64,000 nucleotides of DNA from Chionoecetes opilio (GCA_016584305.1 JACEEZ010019081.1:981001-1045000), one strand, 5' to 3'; shown: positions 1 to 13,335, counted from the stretch's first letter. The notes: generated by a model from the sequence alone, not told the origin. A program made the numbers and translations.

Positions 1-1316
1 TCTGAAATTTGATAACTTTCTTTACATCATAATTGGAGCCAAAAAGGGTCTGTTCAGTGGGCAGCGTGGAGAGGCCCGAGCTGAAGGCCTGAGGTAGGGG
101 GTGTGGTGACCGGCCTGGTTGTCTTGGTGGCAGCTGTGTCCCTTGAAGAAGTGTGACGGGTTGATATATACACAGTGGTAGATGTATATAAATATTGTAT
201 ATTTACAAATACAGTATATATAAATATACAAGACAAAGGAAAGTGTGTGCCGCACAGAGCGCAAGGCGTCTGTTCAGCGGCGACTCGGTGGCCTGAGTGA
301 GTGGTGTGGTGACCTGACGGGCTCCACGCCCAGGGCAGGACAAAGGGGAAGGTATGTGGGTTGAAACTCACCACCACAGGCAACAGTTATGAAAATTCTT
401 ATTAAGTAAGTCCACATTAGTACTGTACCTTTAACATTTTATAAAGCTATTCAACATAAAAAATTAATTAGTTTTTCATTTATTATTTCATTTTCTTTAA
501 TTAAAGTATTTTTTTTACGGATTTATACAACATATGAAGGGTCAGGAAAGCAAACCTTCAGTTATCCAGCAACCCTCATGGACCAAGGTCGCCAGATTGC
601 CGCTGGTCAACCTTTAGTACTTGCTCTTGCCTTGAGATCGGAATGTGGTTACAAGTAAGGCCATATTTAGGTTCCACATTCATGCTTGCCTTGTCTGACC
701 CTGTCATGAAAACCTCAACAAAACATGCTGCCTCAAAGCACACAATATGCGGACATGGAGCGCTGACTCTTACCTATTATATAAAACTAATGTTGAGGGG
801 GAACAATCATCATAGACTGGATGATAACTTTACAGTATGGCTTCCAAAATTCAAATATAATGCAGATGTACAAACTATAGATCAAGTGTTGATATACCCA
901 AACTATACATTTGTTTACTATGATGTCATGAAGTGGAAACCAAATCTTACCAAATTCAGATAATCACATTTAACAATAATGAAAATATTCAGGTGAAATG
1001 GAATGAGAAAGCCTGAATAATATTTGCATAAGATCCATAATCCTCAGAAATCTTTTTGAAAGAAAATTTCACTTCTGCTAAAACTGTTTTATCTAATAAT
1101 AACTGGTAGGTAACTGTATGAGCAGCAGATGTTAAAGTCCCTCCGTAATGAGCATAGTAATTCCAATAAACTTCACATGAATGGCATGACTATTAAAAGT
1201 GATTTACACAAGAACGATTCCCAAATGTGATGTGTTCATAATGATGAAACATTAATATGAAGTACCAAAATGAAATTCATAAAAGAATAATATATAATGT
1301 CTTGAAATACTATAAT
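1..1316. other. Sec22 downstream region, no gene recognised
   Basis: AT-rich sequence after the Sec22 stop. A degenerate duplication with the words TCTGTTCAG and GGTGTGGTGACC occurs near 48-130 and 269-330. A 106-codon open frame at 643-963 has no recognisable domain and was not accepted. Confidence 0.4.
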
Positions 1317-1517
1317 TTAAATATGAAACTTAGGTAACTTCCTTTCAAAAGGCCTTCGAAAAGTACCAATGAGAAGTAATATTGAGACAAAAATATACAC
1401 AAAACACAGCCATCCTTCCCTCACGTCAAGGAGAAAGCTGTTCAAGACAATAGTAAAAATCGTACATCCCAATGTTGCCAACTTACGGAACTTGTTGTAC
1501 TTCCATAACATATGAAC
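1317..1517 (-). CDS. Sec22a: Sec22 coding exon 6 (last two spans and stop)
   Basis: The acceptor is TGTTGCAG. The exon codes 66 residues with two hydrophobic helices and a basic tail (RRPFERKLPKFHI) before TAA, matching the SEC22A/C C-terminus in layout. Confidence 0.8.
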   Translation of the reverse strand, partial: VHMLWKYNKFRKLATLGCTIFTIVLNSFLLDVREGWLCFVYIFVSILLLIGTFRRPFERKLPKFHI

Positions 1518-4204
1518 CTGCAACATAAATTATCTTAGAATAAATAGTTAATGACTAGTACCATGCACAAATTACTCACATGCACTACATAAAATAGAAA
1601 AAACTAAGCGTATATGTTTACATTGATCCATGGTTTACTTTGATATTAGAATAAAAATGTAAAACACATACCTGAATTGTCTGTAGAAACATTTCTGTCA
1701 AAAAGAAGATGCCATGCCAGGGAGACGGACCATCCAATTCCTGTTTCAAAACCAGTTGTTACATCAATTCAAATTTGATCATTTACATAACAAAATCTTA
1801 TAAATCAAAGCTATGTATTTCACATACACACACACATACATACACACATATACATTTTTCTTCTGAAGATAGTCTTGAAAATAGAGGTGCGTCTTATACC
1901 CCGAAAAATATGGAATCTTTAGAATTTTTCTCCTCAAGGTGAAATATGCCAAGTAATTTGCCTCAATGGTCAAAGTCAACTCCAATCATGTATCTGATTT
2001 AATAGAAAAAAATGTATGTATATATACAGCGCTCTCATTATACGATGCCTCGCTATACGATCATTCACTCAAACGATCAATCCCCTTCAGTCCCCTTTAC
2101 TTGATTTACAATTGTAAATGTGAGCTCACGCTCACATTTACAATCGCACAAGTGACAAGTTGAACACAATTCTCAGGAAAGTTTTACCTAATCACCATAA
2201 TGCATTTAGTGATAAAAACTATGATGTCCTGGTGTGCTTTGACCTCCTAATTCAACCATGTGTTTTAAGTTCCTAATCTAGTTGAACCCCTTGTTTTAAC
2301 ATTATTTGAATTTTTACCTCTTAAGTTTGATATGCTATTGACCATACAGTGCATTCTCACCTCTATTCTCGACATGCTGATAGCCACAACTCCCCTGTAG
2401 AAGTCCAGGAAGACACACGGCAGCAGGAGCGCCAGGCCCAGCCAGCCACTCCAGGGCACCGGCTTCAAGCGCAGAGTGACACCCACTGCAACAACAAAAA
2501 ATATCTTCACTTGAATTTCTTTTCAGAGAAGGTTGCCATGCTACAAGGTTATATGCCGTTTATCTGTCAAGTGTCTTGCTTTCCAGGTCCGTCCTCATTC
2601 TACACCTTCATGTAGAACAAATTCAGAATTTCACAAAAAGCTGTATTTATGCCAAGCTACAAAAGTTTGTTACGCCAAAAACCCAAATAGAAAATGTGGC
2701 CTATGCAAGCAATAATGATTGTTGTTGAAAGTGTAGCGCAGCTTGAGAGGATCGTCCACGTGTTTTTTTTTAAATCTTTCACCTCTGTGGATGAACACAA
2801 ACAAACAGGGATTCAAGTTTGATTAGATAAGCAGGTGCAAAGAAGAAAAAACACATTTTCAACATTGTCCCACCTGTGGAAATATCCTTAGCAGCAGCAC
2901 CATTGTATTTCAGAGCACCATTTGGAATGGATGTAGTGCTGGTGCTTCGTATGTGCCCACTTGTGGGTGACAGTAATGCTCCAGGCAGTGGTGGAGGTGG
3001 CACGGGTGGCGGTGGTGGCTCCAGATGGTGCAACTTGATATAGGATGGAGGATGAAGATTCAAATCCGTTGTCATCTCTGCTAGATTAAGTCTGGATGCA
3101 AGTGCTCGGCTGCTGTTATATTTCTGTCTTGTCTTTTGCAGGAAGGAGTCTGCCAATCAGTGCAAAATACAATATATCCATGTTAGTTTGCAAAGTCTGT
3201 GGAGTTCATAAAACATACTAGACTATCAGTATATAGATATATATCATAAATAAATCATACCATAACATAAAACCATAATTTGCGTTTACAGACAGGTTTG
3301 TTTGCATCTGGAAGTATGTAACTTGAACATTATTAAGTAGGAGAGTGTCTGTATTTGGAAGCTTGGCATAGAATTTTCCATTCACAAATCATTAATTCAA
3401 TAAACCTAAGGGCTTTCTGCAGGTATCAGACACGTCTAAAAGCTACAAATGAAAGTTCTTGTATATCCTTTTTTTCCCTTTTTTTCTCTCAGATGCCTAT
3501 ATTTCTAAAACATTTAGGAAAAACAATTTATCAAACAACAATTATAAACCATTTTTTACCAAATTCAATAAATGCAAAAGGTCTTCTGACTGACTTCACA
3601 ACAGATGGCGTATACAAGACATTGAATTCCTTCTTCAGTTCATCCAGGAAGCTGAAGGCCAGGATGTGCGGGTAGGTGGGCTCACACACCACCATGTACG
3701 CCGTGCACTCGTCCACCACACAGCTGCAAGGCAAGGCACAGCATCATGCAATCTGCATAGCATGAATCAAAATATTATTTGCATTGTTAAGATGAGAAAT
3801 CTTATTAGTGTTAACTTCAAGGTGGAAGTTAAGAATGCTGTGTATGTACCGCACTGAAGTAAAAATATACTCTGTGAGATGCTGGGCATCTGTTCATCAT
3901 GCAGTCACAAATAGATGATTGTATTTCTTTCTCAAAGAAATAGACTGTGCAAATACAAAACAAAGAGTAAGAATCTTACAAAATTCATTGCAAATCAAAC
4001 AAATACTCATTCTCCAACTTACTGCAGCGTTACTTCCTCAGCCTGAAGACAGACACGCATGCCAAATTTTCCAAAATGTTGGCTCAGCAGTTTGACACAT
4101 TGCTTCCCTTCTCTCACTCGTTGGTCACCATCACTTGCATAATCAGTGGTGGCAGAAAGAGGGGTGCCATCCGTTAGGCGACTTAGACAGGCATACACAA
4201 TCAT
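1317..4204 (-). CDS. Sec22a: Sec22a/c-like vesicle-trafficking protein (longin domain, multi-span)
   Basis: Six coding exons (4204-4023, 3723-3560, 3149-2874, 2485-2361, 1740-1672, 1517-1317) join with GT/AG junctions and consistent phases into 338 residues. Residues 1-115 form a longin domain: the start resembles the SEC22A/C opening, and YPHILAFSFLDELKKEF followed by RPFAFIEF matches SEC22A closely. Residues 160-171 are a proline run in the linker. Four hydrophobic segments follow (about 219-235, 258-270, 285-302 and 310-328). SEC22A and SEC22C are known to lack the SNARE coiled coil of SEC22B and to have several spans, which fits this protein; they act in ER-Golgi traffic. At 338 residues it is a little longer than human SEC22A, mostly through the linker. 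The first coding exon starts exactly at ATG after an acceptor, so a 5' exon must exist; a spliced in-frame ATG at 5508 would add four residues (MLSK). The choice between A and C orthology is uncertain. Confidence 0.88.
1672..1740 (-). CDS. Sec22a: Sec22 coding exon 5 (short, second span)
   Basis: This 23-codon, phase 0/0 exon lies between TTGAAACAG and GTATGT. It codes a hydrophobic stretch with WHGIFFLTEMFLQTI. It is too short for an open-reading-frame scan and was found from splice signals and phase. Confidence 0.75.
2030..2143. repeat. Fragment of a Tigger-like end plus short palindrome
   Basis: The words TTATACGATGCCTCGC and CAAACGATCAATCCC recur at 20098-20150, so this is a dispersed element end. 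A perfect-looking palindrome follows, centred on GTGAGCTCAC at 2118-2127. Confidence 0.45.
2361..2485 (-). CDS. Sec22a: Sec22 coding exon 4 (first membrane span)
   Basis: The acceptor TTGTTGCAG and donor GAG/GTGAGA bound a phase 1 to phase 0 exon. It codes LKPVPWSGWLGLALLLPCVF and DFYRG, aligning with the first span and RGFH turn of SEC22A. Confidence 0.8.
2874..3149 (-). CDS. Sec22a: Sec22 coding exon 3 (longin end and proline-rich linker)
   Basis: The split GAC codon joins FIEF-G/D-SFLQKTRQKY as in SEC22A. The linker holds five prolines, Val, then four more prolines, and ends at ACAG/GTGGGA. The family has no comparable proline run in vertebrates that I recall. Confidence 0.85.
3560..3723 (-). 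CDS. Sec22a: Sec22 coding exon 2 (longin core)
   Basis: The acceptor is CCTTGCAG and the donor is G/GTAAAA. It codes the central longin strand-helix-strand with LAFSFLDEL and FAFIEF, the best conserved part of the family, and ends in phase 1. Confidence 0.88.
4023..4204 (-). CDS. Sec22a: Sec22 coding exon 1 (longin N-terminus)
   Basis: The acceptor TTACCAG lies directly before ATG at 4204, and the donor GTAAGT starts at 4022. It codes residues 1-60 plus two bases of codon 61, including DGTPLSATTDY, which resembles the DGLPLSASTDY motif of SEC22A. Confidence 0.85.
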
Positions 4205-4305
4205 CTGGTAAGGGATGCATGTAAAGAAGCAACTTTTAGGTTAAGTATACCATCATAATTTGCTACATACATACTGTACATTGCATACATGAGAAATCAT
4301 TACTG

Positions 4306-4858
4306 AAATAACAAATCTGGGTACATTTTTACACTACGACCGAAATTCCCTACACAATTGGGAGTATGGTTTCTGTTTACCTTAATGGATTCTAAGAAAC
4401 ATTCTCTCCATGAACTTCTGTCACAAATCACTACTTTCGGAGATATAAGATGTTTTTAATAGGAAGGAGAGTAGTATATGAGATGAGAATTAAACTAACC
4501 TAACCCCACCTTTTGACTCACTAAACTAAACTAAACTAACCTAACCTAACCTAACCTAACCTAACCTAATCCCACGCTTTAACCTCCTAACTAAAGCCAA
4601 ATCTGCATTAAAAGTGTCCACAGCAAGGGAAGAACAGAGGCAATGCAGGTCACAAGAGGAAGAAGAGTGAGGTGGACGTAAACACTCGTCTCTCTTCTCC
4701 CTATAAACAACATGTCATTATCTCCAAAAGTAATGATTTGTGACGGAAGCTCATAGAGAGAATGTTTCCTATAATCCAATAAGATAAACAGAAACCACAC
4801 TCCCAGTTGTGTAGGGAATTTCGGTCCTAGTATAAAATAATACCCAAATCTGTAATTT
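4306..4858. mobile_element. Foldback element FB1a with (AACCT)n core
   Basis: The left arm from 4306 and the right arm to 4858 are inverted copies sharing the GGACCGAAATTCCCTACACA-type block, GGAGTATGGTTTCTGTTTAC and the TTCGGAGATATA words. The centre carries six or more CCTAA units at about 4537-4568. The same family is present at 47831-48380. It lies in the first Sec22 intron. Confidence 0.75.
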
Positions 4859-5257
4859 CTTTCTTCGAGGCGACCAGCCGGCGCTACCTCACGGACAATG
4901 GAAATACACTTGCTTACTGGTTTCCGCTGAAGAAAAAAAAATTATTTGGTTACCGGAATTTAATAATGCTTCCACTACATGCTGCCTACATGCTGCCTAC
5001 ATGCTGCACTACATGGAATTATACAGAAAACTCAAGAATTAAACTGGCAGTGAGAGCCATAATGACAGGGATCTGCGAGTCTGGATAAAATTAACTAGAA
5101 TGAGGGGCAGGAAAGGACTCCAGAATGTTACCAAGAGATGCATTTATATAAGTGCATGCCATTAAAGATTGTTATGGAGGCCCCAGCACCGATCTTGACC
5201 TCACGTTCTCTGGTACAACCCTGGCAGCTTTCACCCTCATTGTATTCTTGAGTTGGT

Positions 5258-5463
5258 TGTTGAATCACATCTTTCTGGCATCACATGTTGATCTGGATTG
5301 CCAGGGGCACACAAAAGAACATACGGAAGCTACAAGAGGCCGGAAGACCTATACGTAGTAGTTCCTGTAATCACACACCAGCGATACCCTGACAGCCTCA
5401 AGATGTTAACTGTCTACCAGATTCTATGACCTCCCCTCCCATACTTCTCTACACGTGATGATT
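5258..5463 (+). repeat. Inverted repeat, left arm
   Basis: About 206 bp that reappears in reverse orientation at 6340-6546 with few differences. It contains CTACAAGAGGCCGGAAGACC, the reverse complement of a LINE 3'-end word also seen near 59950. Confidence 0.8.
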
Positions 5464-5496
5464 AGTACATCATGTAAAAGCAACATACAAACTCAC

Positions 5497-5650
5497 CTTT
5501 GATAACATTCACATCCACACCGAGGGAAGTACTAATATCACATACGAGGAAATGGAGCCACACGGAACCTTGTGCCGCTGTCGTGTCACATCAGCTGGCC
5601 GCGTTTTGTTTACTTCCTCACAAAACACAAGAAACGACAACTGCGTCTGT
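5497..5650 (-). other. Candidate 5' exon and promoter side of Sec22
   Basis: On the minus strand a GC-richer block ends with the donor ATCAAAG/GTGAGT, and the next minus-strand acceptor is the one directly before the Sec22 ATG. Splicing would place ATG TTA TCA AAG in frame before that ATG. The upstream limit is a guess. The block lies in the spacer of the inverted repeat 5258-5463 / 6340-6546. Confidence 0.4.
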
Positions 5651-6339
5651 TTGTGTAATGACCTATTTTACCCACGTTTTGTATATTTGCAGGGTTGAAT
5701 CAAGCACGTTATATCCCTTCTATTGATATTCTTTAATCATGCTTATATATGAATTTATGTATACTACTTACCGGTAGGGCCTACCGAAATATCGCAAATG
5801 GAAGAGGCCTTGCGGTGGGCGTGTTTTTTAACAAGCTGCCACGAAACGTATAATTCAACACTTTTAGGCGTGTCCTTGTTAACACAAAACACTATTTTAT
5901 GGCAGGCCTTGCAGACTGAGGAATATGTCCTATGGTTGAGGTTGACACAGAATCTGTGTAACAGATTAATTTTGTGCCTTGTGCTGCACAGCATAAAGTA
6001 GTAACACGACCATTAATATCACACATCATTATCCAACTGTTTTGATCTTTTATAAAGGCTCTAACCTACTCATGTTTCGTAATCCAGCTCAGTGCAGTTT
6101 GGTTAATGGGGTCTCGTATATATACCCGATTGACCAGACTGCCCCCTTTGAACGGCATCCCCTCAGAAGACCATCACAACGACAAGTAGAAGATAAGTAA
6201 GATTTGCAAGAGAAAACACAATCATCCCCCACCTCACCGATCAGTAAAAAAAATTATCGAGGAAGAAGATTGCGCTCAACCGATCGCTCGCGCGATTGTA
6301 AATGCAAGTATGATAAGATTGCAGGGTTGCAATGCTTCT

Positions 6340-6546
6340 TCATCACGTGTAGAGAAGTATGGGAGGGGAGGTCATAGAATCTGGTAGACAGTTAACATCT
6401 TGAGGCTGTCAGGGTATCGCTGGTGTGTGATTACAGGAACTATATACCACGTATAGGTCTTCCGGCCTCTTGTAGCTTCTGTATGTTCTTATGTGTGCCC
6501 CTGGCAATCCAGATCAACATGTGATGCCAGAAAGATGTGATTCAAC
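6340..6546 (-). repeat. Inverted repeat, right arm
   Basis: Reverse copy of 5258-5463. The roughly 876-bp spacer between the arms contains the proposed Sec22 5' exon. Confidence 0.8.
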
Positions 6547-6952
6547 ACACTGACAAATGATGTAAAACTTGCAACATTTTTACTCCTAGCAGATGAACAG
6601 GATGCAGATGTGAAGAAACAAACTTTGTTACTGATGTGGAAAACAAGGAAACAGAAAGAACATTAATTAGGTAGCAAGAAAGCCAAGACATTTCAAAAGA
6701 ACATTTACAGGTATAAGCACAAAACGGGGTGATCAAGCAACAAACACCACAACACTTCAAGAACCAGAATAAAATCACCGATACCAAAGTGTATCCCCAC
6801 ACTTCATCGACTTCATCACACTTCTTTTAAGGCCATATGTACTGAAATGAAAGTATTAATTAAAATTGGAATAGTTGTTGGTGACACAAAAAAGTGTTTT
6901 CCAAGGGAAAGGGTAACAAGATTAAAGGCTTACTGAACCAAATTCACTAGGC
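6547..6952. other. No gene recognised
   Basis: AT-rich unique-looking sequence between the inverted repeat and the minisatellite; no domain, splice-supported exon or RNA gene was seen. Confidence 0.4.
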
Positions 6953-7117
6953 TTGCTACAGGTATAAGGATTAGCTGACCCTTCCAGCATTGCTACAGGC
7001 AGGCCCACCGAGAAGGGGGGTCTGCCGGGGCATTTGCCCCGGGGCCCATAAGACCCATCAAACATAGAGGGCTTGCTTGTAGAACGGACAGCAGATCTCC
7101 GAAATAACTGAAAAGCT

Positions 7118-8005
<888 letters not shown>

Positions 8006-8772
8006 TGAATGTGCCATATATGTATTCTGTATGTAATCTTGATGTATTGTATTATGATTTTACTTTTACTATTGATAACGCTGGATTATAATATGTTGAA
8101 TCTGTATGTTGTGTTAAATGTAATATTTGCCAAAATTATGAAAGGGGTGAAGGAATGAGGGATGAGATTAAGTTTAAGAGGGGTGAGGGAAGGTATGAAG
8201 GGTGTGAGGGAAGGGATGAAGGGAGAAAGTTTAAAGTAATCGTCCAGACCATTTAATTATTCCTGATTTAATGCAGTCAAAGTATAGCCATTATCGAATA
8301 TATCAACAATATGTTGTCACTTTTTGCATCCAGTCAGCCGTTTTTAAATAATCCGCAATCAAAATCTGCAAATTCCCCGAGCTCCCAAAACACTCCTGAC
8401 GACTAGCAGACGACGCACTATGGAACTCTGGTCACCTATACGTATGGCCCCCACCTCAACCTTTACCTACTGCAGGAATGGGGGCCCCAAACTAGTCCTG
8501 CCCCAGCACATTTCAATTCTCTCGGCACCCCTGGCTACAGGTGTATAAGAATTAGCTGACCCTTCCAGCATTGCTACAGGTATAAGGATTAGCAGACCCT
8601 TCCAGCATTGCTACAGGTAGGCTATAAGGATTAGCTGACCCTTGCAGCATTGCTACAGGTATAAGGATTAGCTGACCCTTGCAGCATTGCTACAGGTATA
8701 AGGATTAGCTGACCCTTCCAGCATTGCTACAGGTAGGCTATAAGGATTAGCTGACCCTTGCAGCAACTATCT

Positions 8773-10505
8773 TTCAGGTCAATGTTAGTTCGCAGTACCT
8801 AGGGTATTGAAATTATTCATAAATGGGTGTTGGAGGGGTTCTCCTTCACACAGTACAAAATACAATGTGAATACTGAAAATTACTAAGACACACGACACA
8901 AAATGGGCAATACAGGTGTACAACATAGTACATACATGTGATGAATAAATTATTCTGAAATACTTTACAGCAAGTACCTCACATTGTGGTTCCTACCACA
9001 AAATGTATCACATATGTATATGCAGCAAGCACATTCTTTCTTCTATCAGCTTGTTGTACTTGTATGAAATCCTACGTACTGTAGAATAAGTGAATAACTG
9101 AACACTTAAGTCAAACAATGCTTTAGTCGACTGAACTACAATACAGGTTTCTGCTGAGGTGTAAGTGTTCTCAGGAAGATTAACAGTGTGTTTCTGTCTG
9201 TGTTTGGTGTTTCTAGGCAGGGTAAATAAGGATAGATTAGGCTTAGTCTTGACCCAAAGCTGCTACAGTAACACGCATGTGATGAGTTTCAATGGTATGC
9301 GAGATGCGGTTTTCGTAAATGCAGTACTTTGTAACCTGCTACATTAACATGTAAATAGTGTGAACAAGGAAATTCGAACCTTCTCTCTAATGTTAACTCA
9401 GCATCCCTTTAAAACAAATTTCATTTTCTTTCATTATGGATTGATTGATTGTAATGTCAAAAAGGGGTTAATGTGCCAGACATCAGAGGTCATATGGCAC
9501 TTTCATTATGGAACCATACCATTACATAGATGTCTGTTCATACCATGGGATGTTAATGATGCAAATTTTGCTTTTTATAATCCATATGGACCTGTAACAT
9601 TACTGTTCACTAAATCATATTTCATAATAATTTATGCTTGACTACCAGCAAGTCTACCCACTGACCCACTTTCCAACAAGGTAAATCAGAAATTATTCTA
9701 GGATTAAAGAGTAATATTTATTTGTACCTGCAATTTTCAGATAGTGGTTAAATCTTAACTAAAAATTGGATTGTTAACCAAGAACAAAATGAGCAGCGAT
9801 CTCCAGACTATTGCAAGAAGTATACTATACATTAACCAAACTTGCAAATTTCACACTCATGGAAACACAGTATTCCTCCTTATCCCAGCAGTAGCTTCTC
9901 TTAATAAGCACTTCCAATAACCAAACTCACATTAGATCAGCATGTTATCATGTAAGATCTATATAGTATTACCACGGGCAGGGCTTTCAGATTTCAGTCT
10001 CAATAATAACTTTCTATTTTACCTAATTTTCATAAAACATGCCCAAATATTTGGAAATGTCACTTCTTTAATGAGATAATGTCACTTGCATTAAATATAA
10101 ACTGTGGCCCTGTTGCGTACAATCATTCTTTAATATTCAAACCTCAAGTTATAAAGGTAAACAAAATGTCAATGATGTGTATGATAATAAGGGTAGATAT
10201 GTCGTCAGTCACATAGTTTGATACAATGGGAATTTCCAAGTGCAGTTTATTCTAACATTCTAATGAGGCTTGGTACTAAATTTTTTCCTTTGTGTTACAT
10301 TGTGGGTGAATCTTGACATTGTCAAGATTTTATTCAAAATTTGAATCAAGATTTTTTGAGGAGAAAGCTATAAAATCTTCCTATGTAATGAAATAAATTT
10401 TTGTTGAGTTCTACAGTTCTATATTCTGATTAACAAAAACACACTTTTCCAAAGGAATAACAAGGGTATGTATGAATTTTTTTATAAATGCAAATGCCTT
10501 TAACA
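8773..10505. other. Intergenic, no gene recognised
   Basis: AT-rich. The only notable sequence is 9220-9345, related to 19830-19950 (shared GCGAGATGC and TAGGC-TAGTC words), so it is a dispersed repeat of unknown type. Confidence 0.4.
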
Positions 10506-10724
10506 TACTGCCGTCAATAACACTATAGTCGCCAGGCGACATATATTATGCATTTTAGCATCACTACAGATTTGTATGTGCCACTGAAGACAAGTACATA
10601 ATATAAACTATTGTGCATGCCTTTTCAGTGGCACATACAAATCTGTAGTCATACTGAAATTTGTAATATATGGCACCAGGCACCATAAGTGCAGTGACAA
10701 CAAGATTTATTGACGGTAACCCAT
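10506..10724. mobile_element. Foldback/MITE hairpin
   Basis: The arms pair along most of the length: CTACAGATTTGTATGTGCCA at 10565 with its reverse copy ending at 10648, and the outer CTGCCGTCAATAA with TTATTGACGGTA at the right. A single-stranded copy would fold into a hairpin of roughly 200 nt. Confidence 0.7.
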
Positions 10725-12574
10725 TACATGCATCAATTGAAAAAAATGGCACTATATGGTTATACGTACTTAATTTGTCAGTTACAATATAACATTTCAT
10801 TGTTTACATCCATGAATATTCTTATGTTTGCTTTTATCCATTAATACATGTAAATACATACATGTGCACTAAATTCATGAATATCAGTGCATGCAATGAA
10901 TTGAGTGCATTCACACAAAAACACACACATTTGAAAAAAGGAGAGAGAGAGAGGAGAGAGCCCTGTATGCTACAACTAGGAAAACACACACACACACACA
11001 AACAGCTTGTGTGGTCTGATTGGATGTATCTCAGTCTGCTGCTCAGCAGGTTGGCAGGTCAGCTGACTCACACCCAATCTCCCAAGCAGGACAGGTTGCT
11101 ACTTTCTCCTTTGAGCAAGGGGATGGGGTGTGTGTCACATGGGAGGGCTCAGCCTTACTGATAGCTCAATCTATATGAGCTCTAAGCTCTTTCTGGATGG
11201 GTAACAGCTGACAATCGCGATTCCAGCCTGCATGACCAAAACTGTGGGTGAATTACACACACCCACACTGGCTATATTCCATAGCAGGTACAGGTGTGCA
11301 CATACAGTATTTTTCTTTTAATGAGTGTACAAGGCAGAGGTGCATTGTTCCTTGTGACTGTCATAGTGTTAAATAATGGCTAGTTACACGAGTATACTAT
11401 GCGTACATCACAAATCACTTTGCAACATAGATTCAATCCCTGAATCTTCTGTTCTACAAGTGAGATATGCATTTTACTTCTCACAGTTCCAAAACAGGGC
11501 AGCACCAAGTTGGTCTCGTTAATGACTGAAGTATGATATGTATGGTATTCAATAAATTATTTGATACCCTGAAGTGCATTTCTCTACATAAGAGCAAAAC
11601 TAATTTCACTCGTCTTTATTATCATGGACAAATTGATCTATTTTGGTATAAACTGTATGAGTACTAGTTTCAAAATCATACAAAATATTATCAAGGTTAT
11701 AAAAAGTATAATACCAGAAAAAGAAATTGCTCCAAGTTTCCACATTGATAAACTAGGCAATGTGAGTCACCTTGTGGACATCATAAAAGTTCAGTAATTA
11801 TGTAGTGTGTGTATTTACCTAGGCATAGCAAACATGCTATACTGGTGTGATTCTGTCTCTCAATTTGTATTCCTCAAATTTTTCCTTAAAATGATGTACG
11901 TCGTTACTTAAATTAAATTTATACATTTCCGTTAAAATGATGTGAAAATGTGGGGGGAAAAAATAGTGGAAAACATAGGCTACGAAAAAAAGAATAGATT
12001 CCTTTGTAAAGTACACTCGTGATATTGTTATGTTACTTTGTATATTAAAGATGAGCAAGTTGTAAATAATTTTCAGTGAACAAGCTTTTGTTTTAAGTGC
12101 CATCCTACATGTTTGGGAAAAGGCTTATGTATCAAAGAATGAATAAATAAACAAACGAATAACTAAGTAATCATATTAATTCATTAATAAATAAATAAAT
12201 AAGTACGTACATAGATAATAATAAAGGTAAATACTTTTTTTTCTTACATAAGACCTTTTTCCCAACATGTGGGATGGCACCTAATCCTGGATCATCTATA
12301 TAACTTTCCTCCTCACTGTTAATTACACTCTCCTTAAAAAAAATGATGAATATCACAGGAAGTATCTCGTGACCCATGCTAGCACCTCCGTGTGTGAGGG
12401 GATGACTCTGTGCATGGGTGGGGTGCATCCTCTTCACCTCCTGGGCCTCCATGGGACAACAAAAGCTTTGAGTCACTCATTATAGCACAAAAAAGTGGGC
12501 AATAAAGTTCCTTTGATATCAAACACTTGCCACTCTTGTCTCTTATTCCATTCCAAGCCAGGCACACATGACTA
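10725..12574. other. Intergenic, no gene recognised
   Basis: AT-rich with a CA/GA-rich patch at 10920-11000. Open frames here lack domains or supported splice sites. Confidence 0.35.
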
Positions 12575-12853
12575 CTACCACCCCTTCTCCATCCATCCTG
12601 AACCACGGGAGGCAGACACCCTATACTCCTTGGCTTTGAAGCCAAATTGATTGTCCGACACAATTCTCATTTCCTCCAGATACTCGTCCCATCTATCCCT
12701 TGCTATCTTCTCGCCTACCTTCCTCACTGCACTGTTAGTGAGATTGGTCTGTAATTCAGTAGTTCCTCTTTGTTCCCCCCATAGGAATTGAGAAAATTGT
12801 TGCTCTTTTGCACGCTTGAGGTACTTTGCCTTCCCTCTTCGAAAATGCAACAA
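12575..12853 (-). pseudogene. Non-LTR reverse transcriptase remnant (N-terminal RT part)
   Basis: The minus frame reads LQTNLTNSAVRKVGEKI, RWDEYLEEMRIVSDNQFGF, the RT1-RT2 region of jockey/CR1-like elements (usually YRPISLTSVVGKxxE...DYLEExxIISExQFGF). The catalytic motif is absent from this piece. Confidence 0.7.
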
Positions 12854-12934
12854 AGCAGTAGACTTTATCCAAATTGTTTGCTACATTCCTTCAGAATCTA
12901 GTTAGAGGCTCCATCTGCAGCAAGCTTTCCTTAC

Positions 12935-13335
12935 ATTCCAATCTGTAGTTACTCCTTATTCTATTCGTACTCTTTCCAAATTTAAATATTTCACACTTTT
13001 TAAATTAAATTCTACTTTCCACTTCTGACTTCATTCAGGTATCTTATCCAGATCCTCCTGTAACAATTTTCAATCTTCCTACTTCTCTGCTTTCTTCATA
13101 ATCTTAGCATCATCCATAAATCATCTCACATGAATGATTTAAGTTATCTGCCATGTCATTTATGTAAATCAGGAACATAGTAATTGGTGCCAACACTGAG
13201 CCTTGGACTTCACACGCTTTTCTAATCTGACAGTCGTATATCACAGTCATCTGTCTCCCATTTAGGAACTCTTGCATCCATTTAAAAACATTCCTTCCAT
13301 TTCAAGATTCAAAATTGTCCATGACTATGAACACA
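12935..13335 (-). pseudogene. Non-LTR reverse transcriptase remnant (catalytic and thumb part)
   Basis: The minus frames read WMQEFLNGRQMTV, then QGSVLAPITMFLIYINDMAD, then DDAKIMKK, LLQEDLDKI and FGKSTNRIRSNYRLE, in the order of a jockey/CR1-like RT, with frameshifts and stops. The order relative to 12575-12853 is reversed for one element, so these are two fragments or a rearranged copy. Confidence 0.8.

Noticed and set aside
643..963. 106-codon plus-strand frame
   Set aside because: No recognisable domain, no splice-linked neighbours, and AT-rich composition like the surrounding non-coding DNA.
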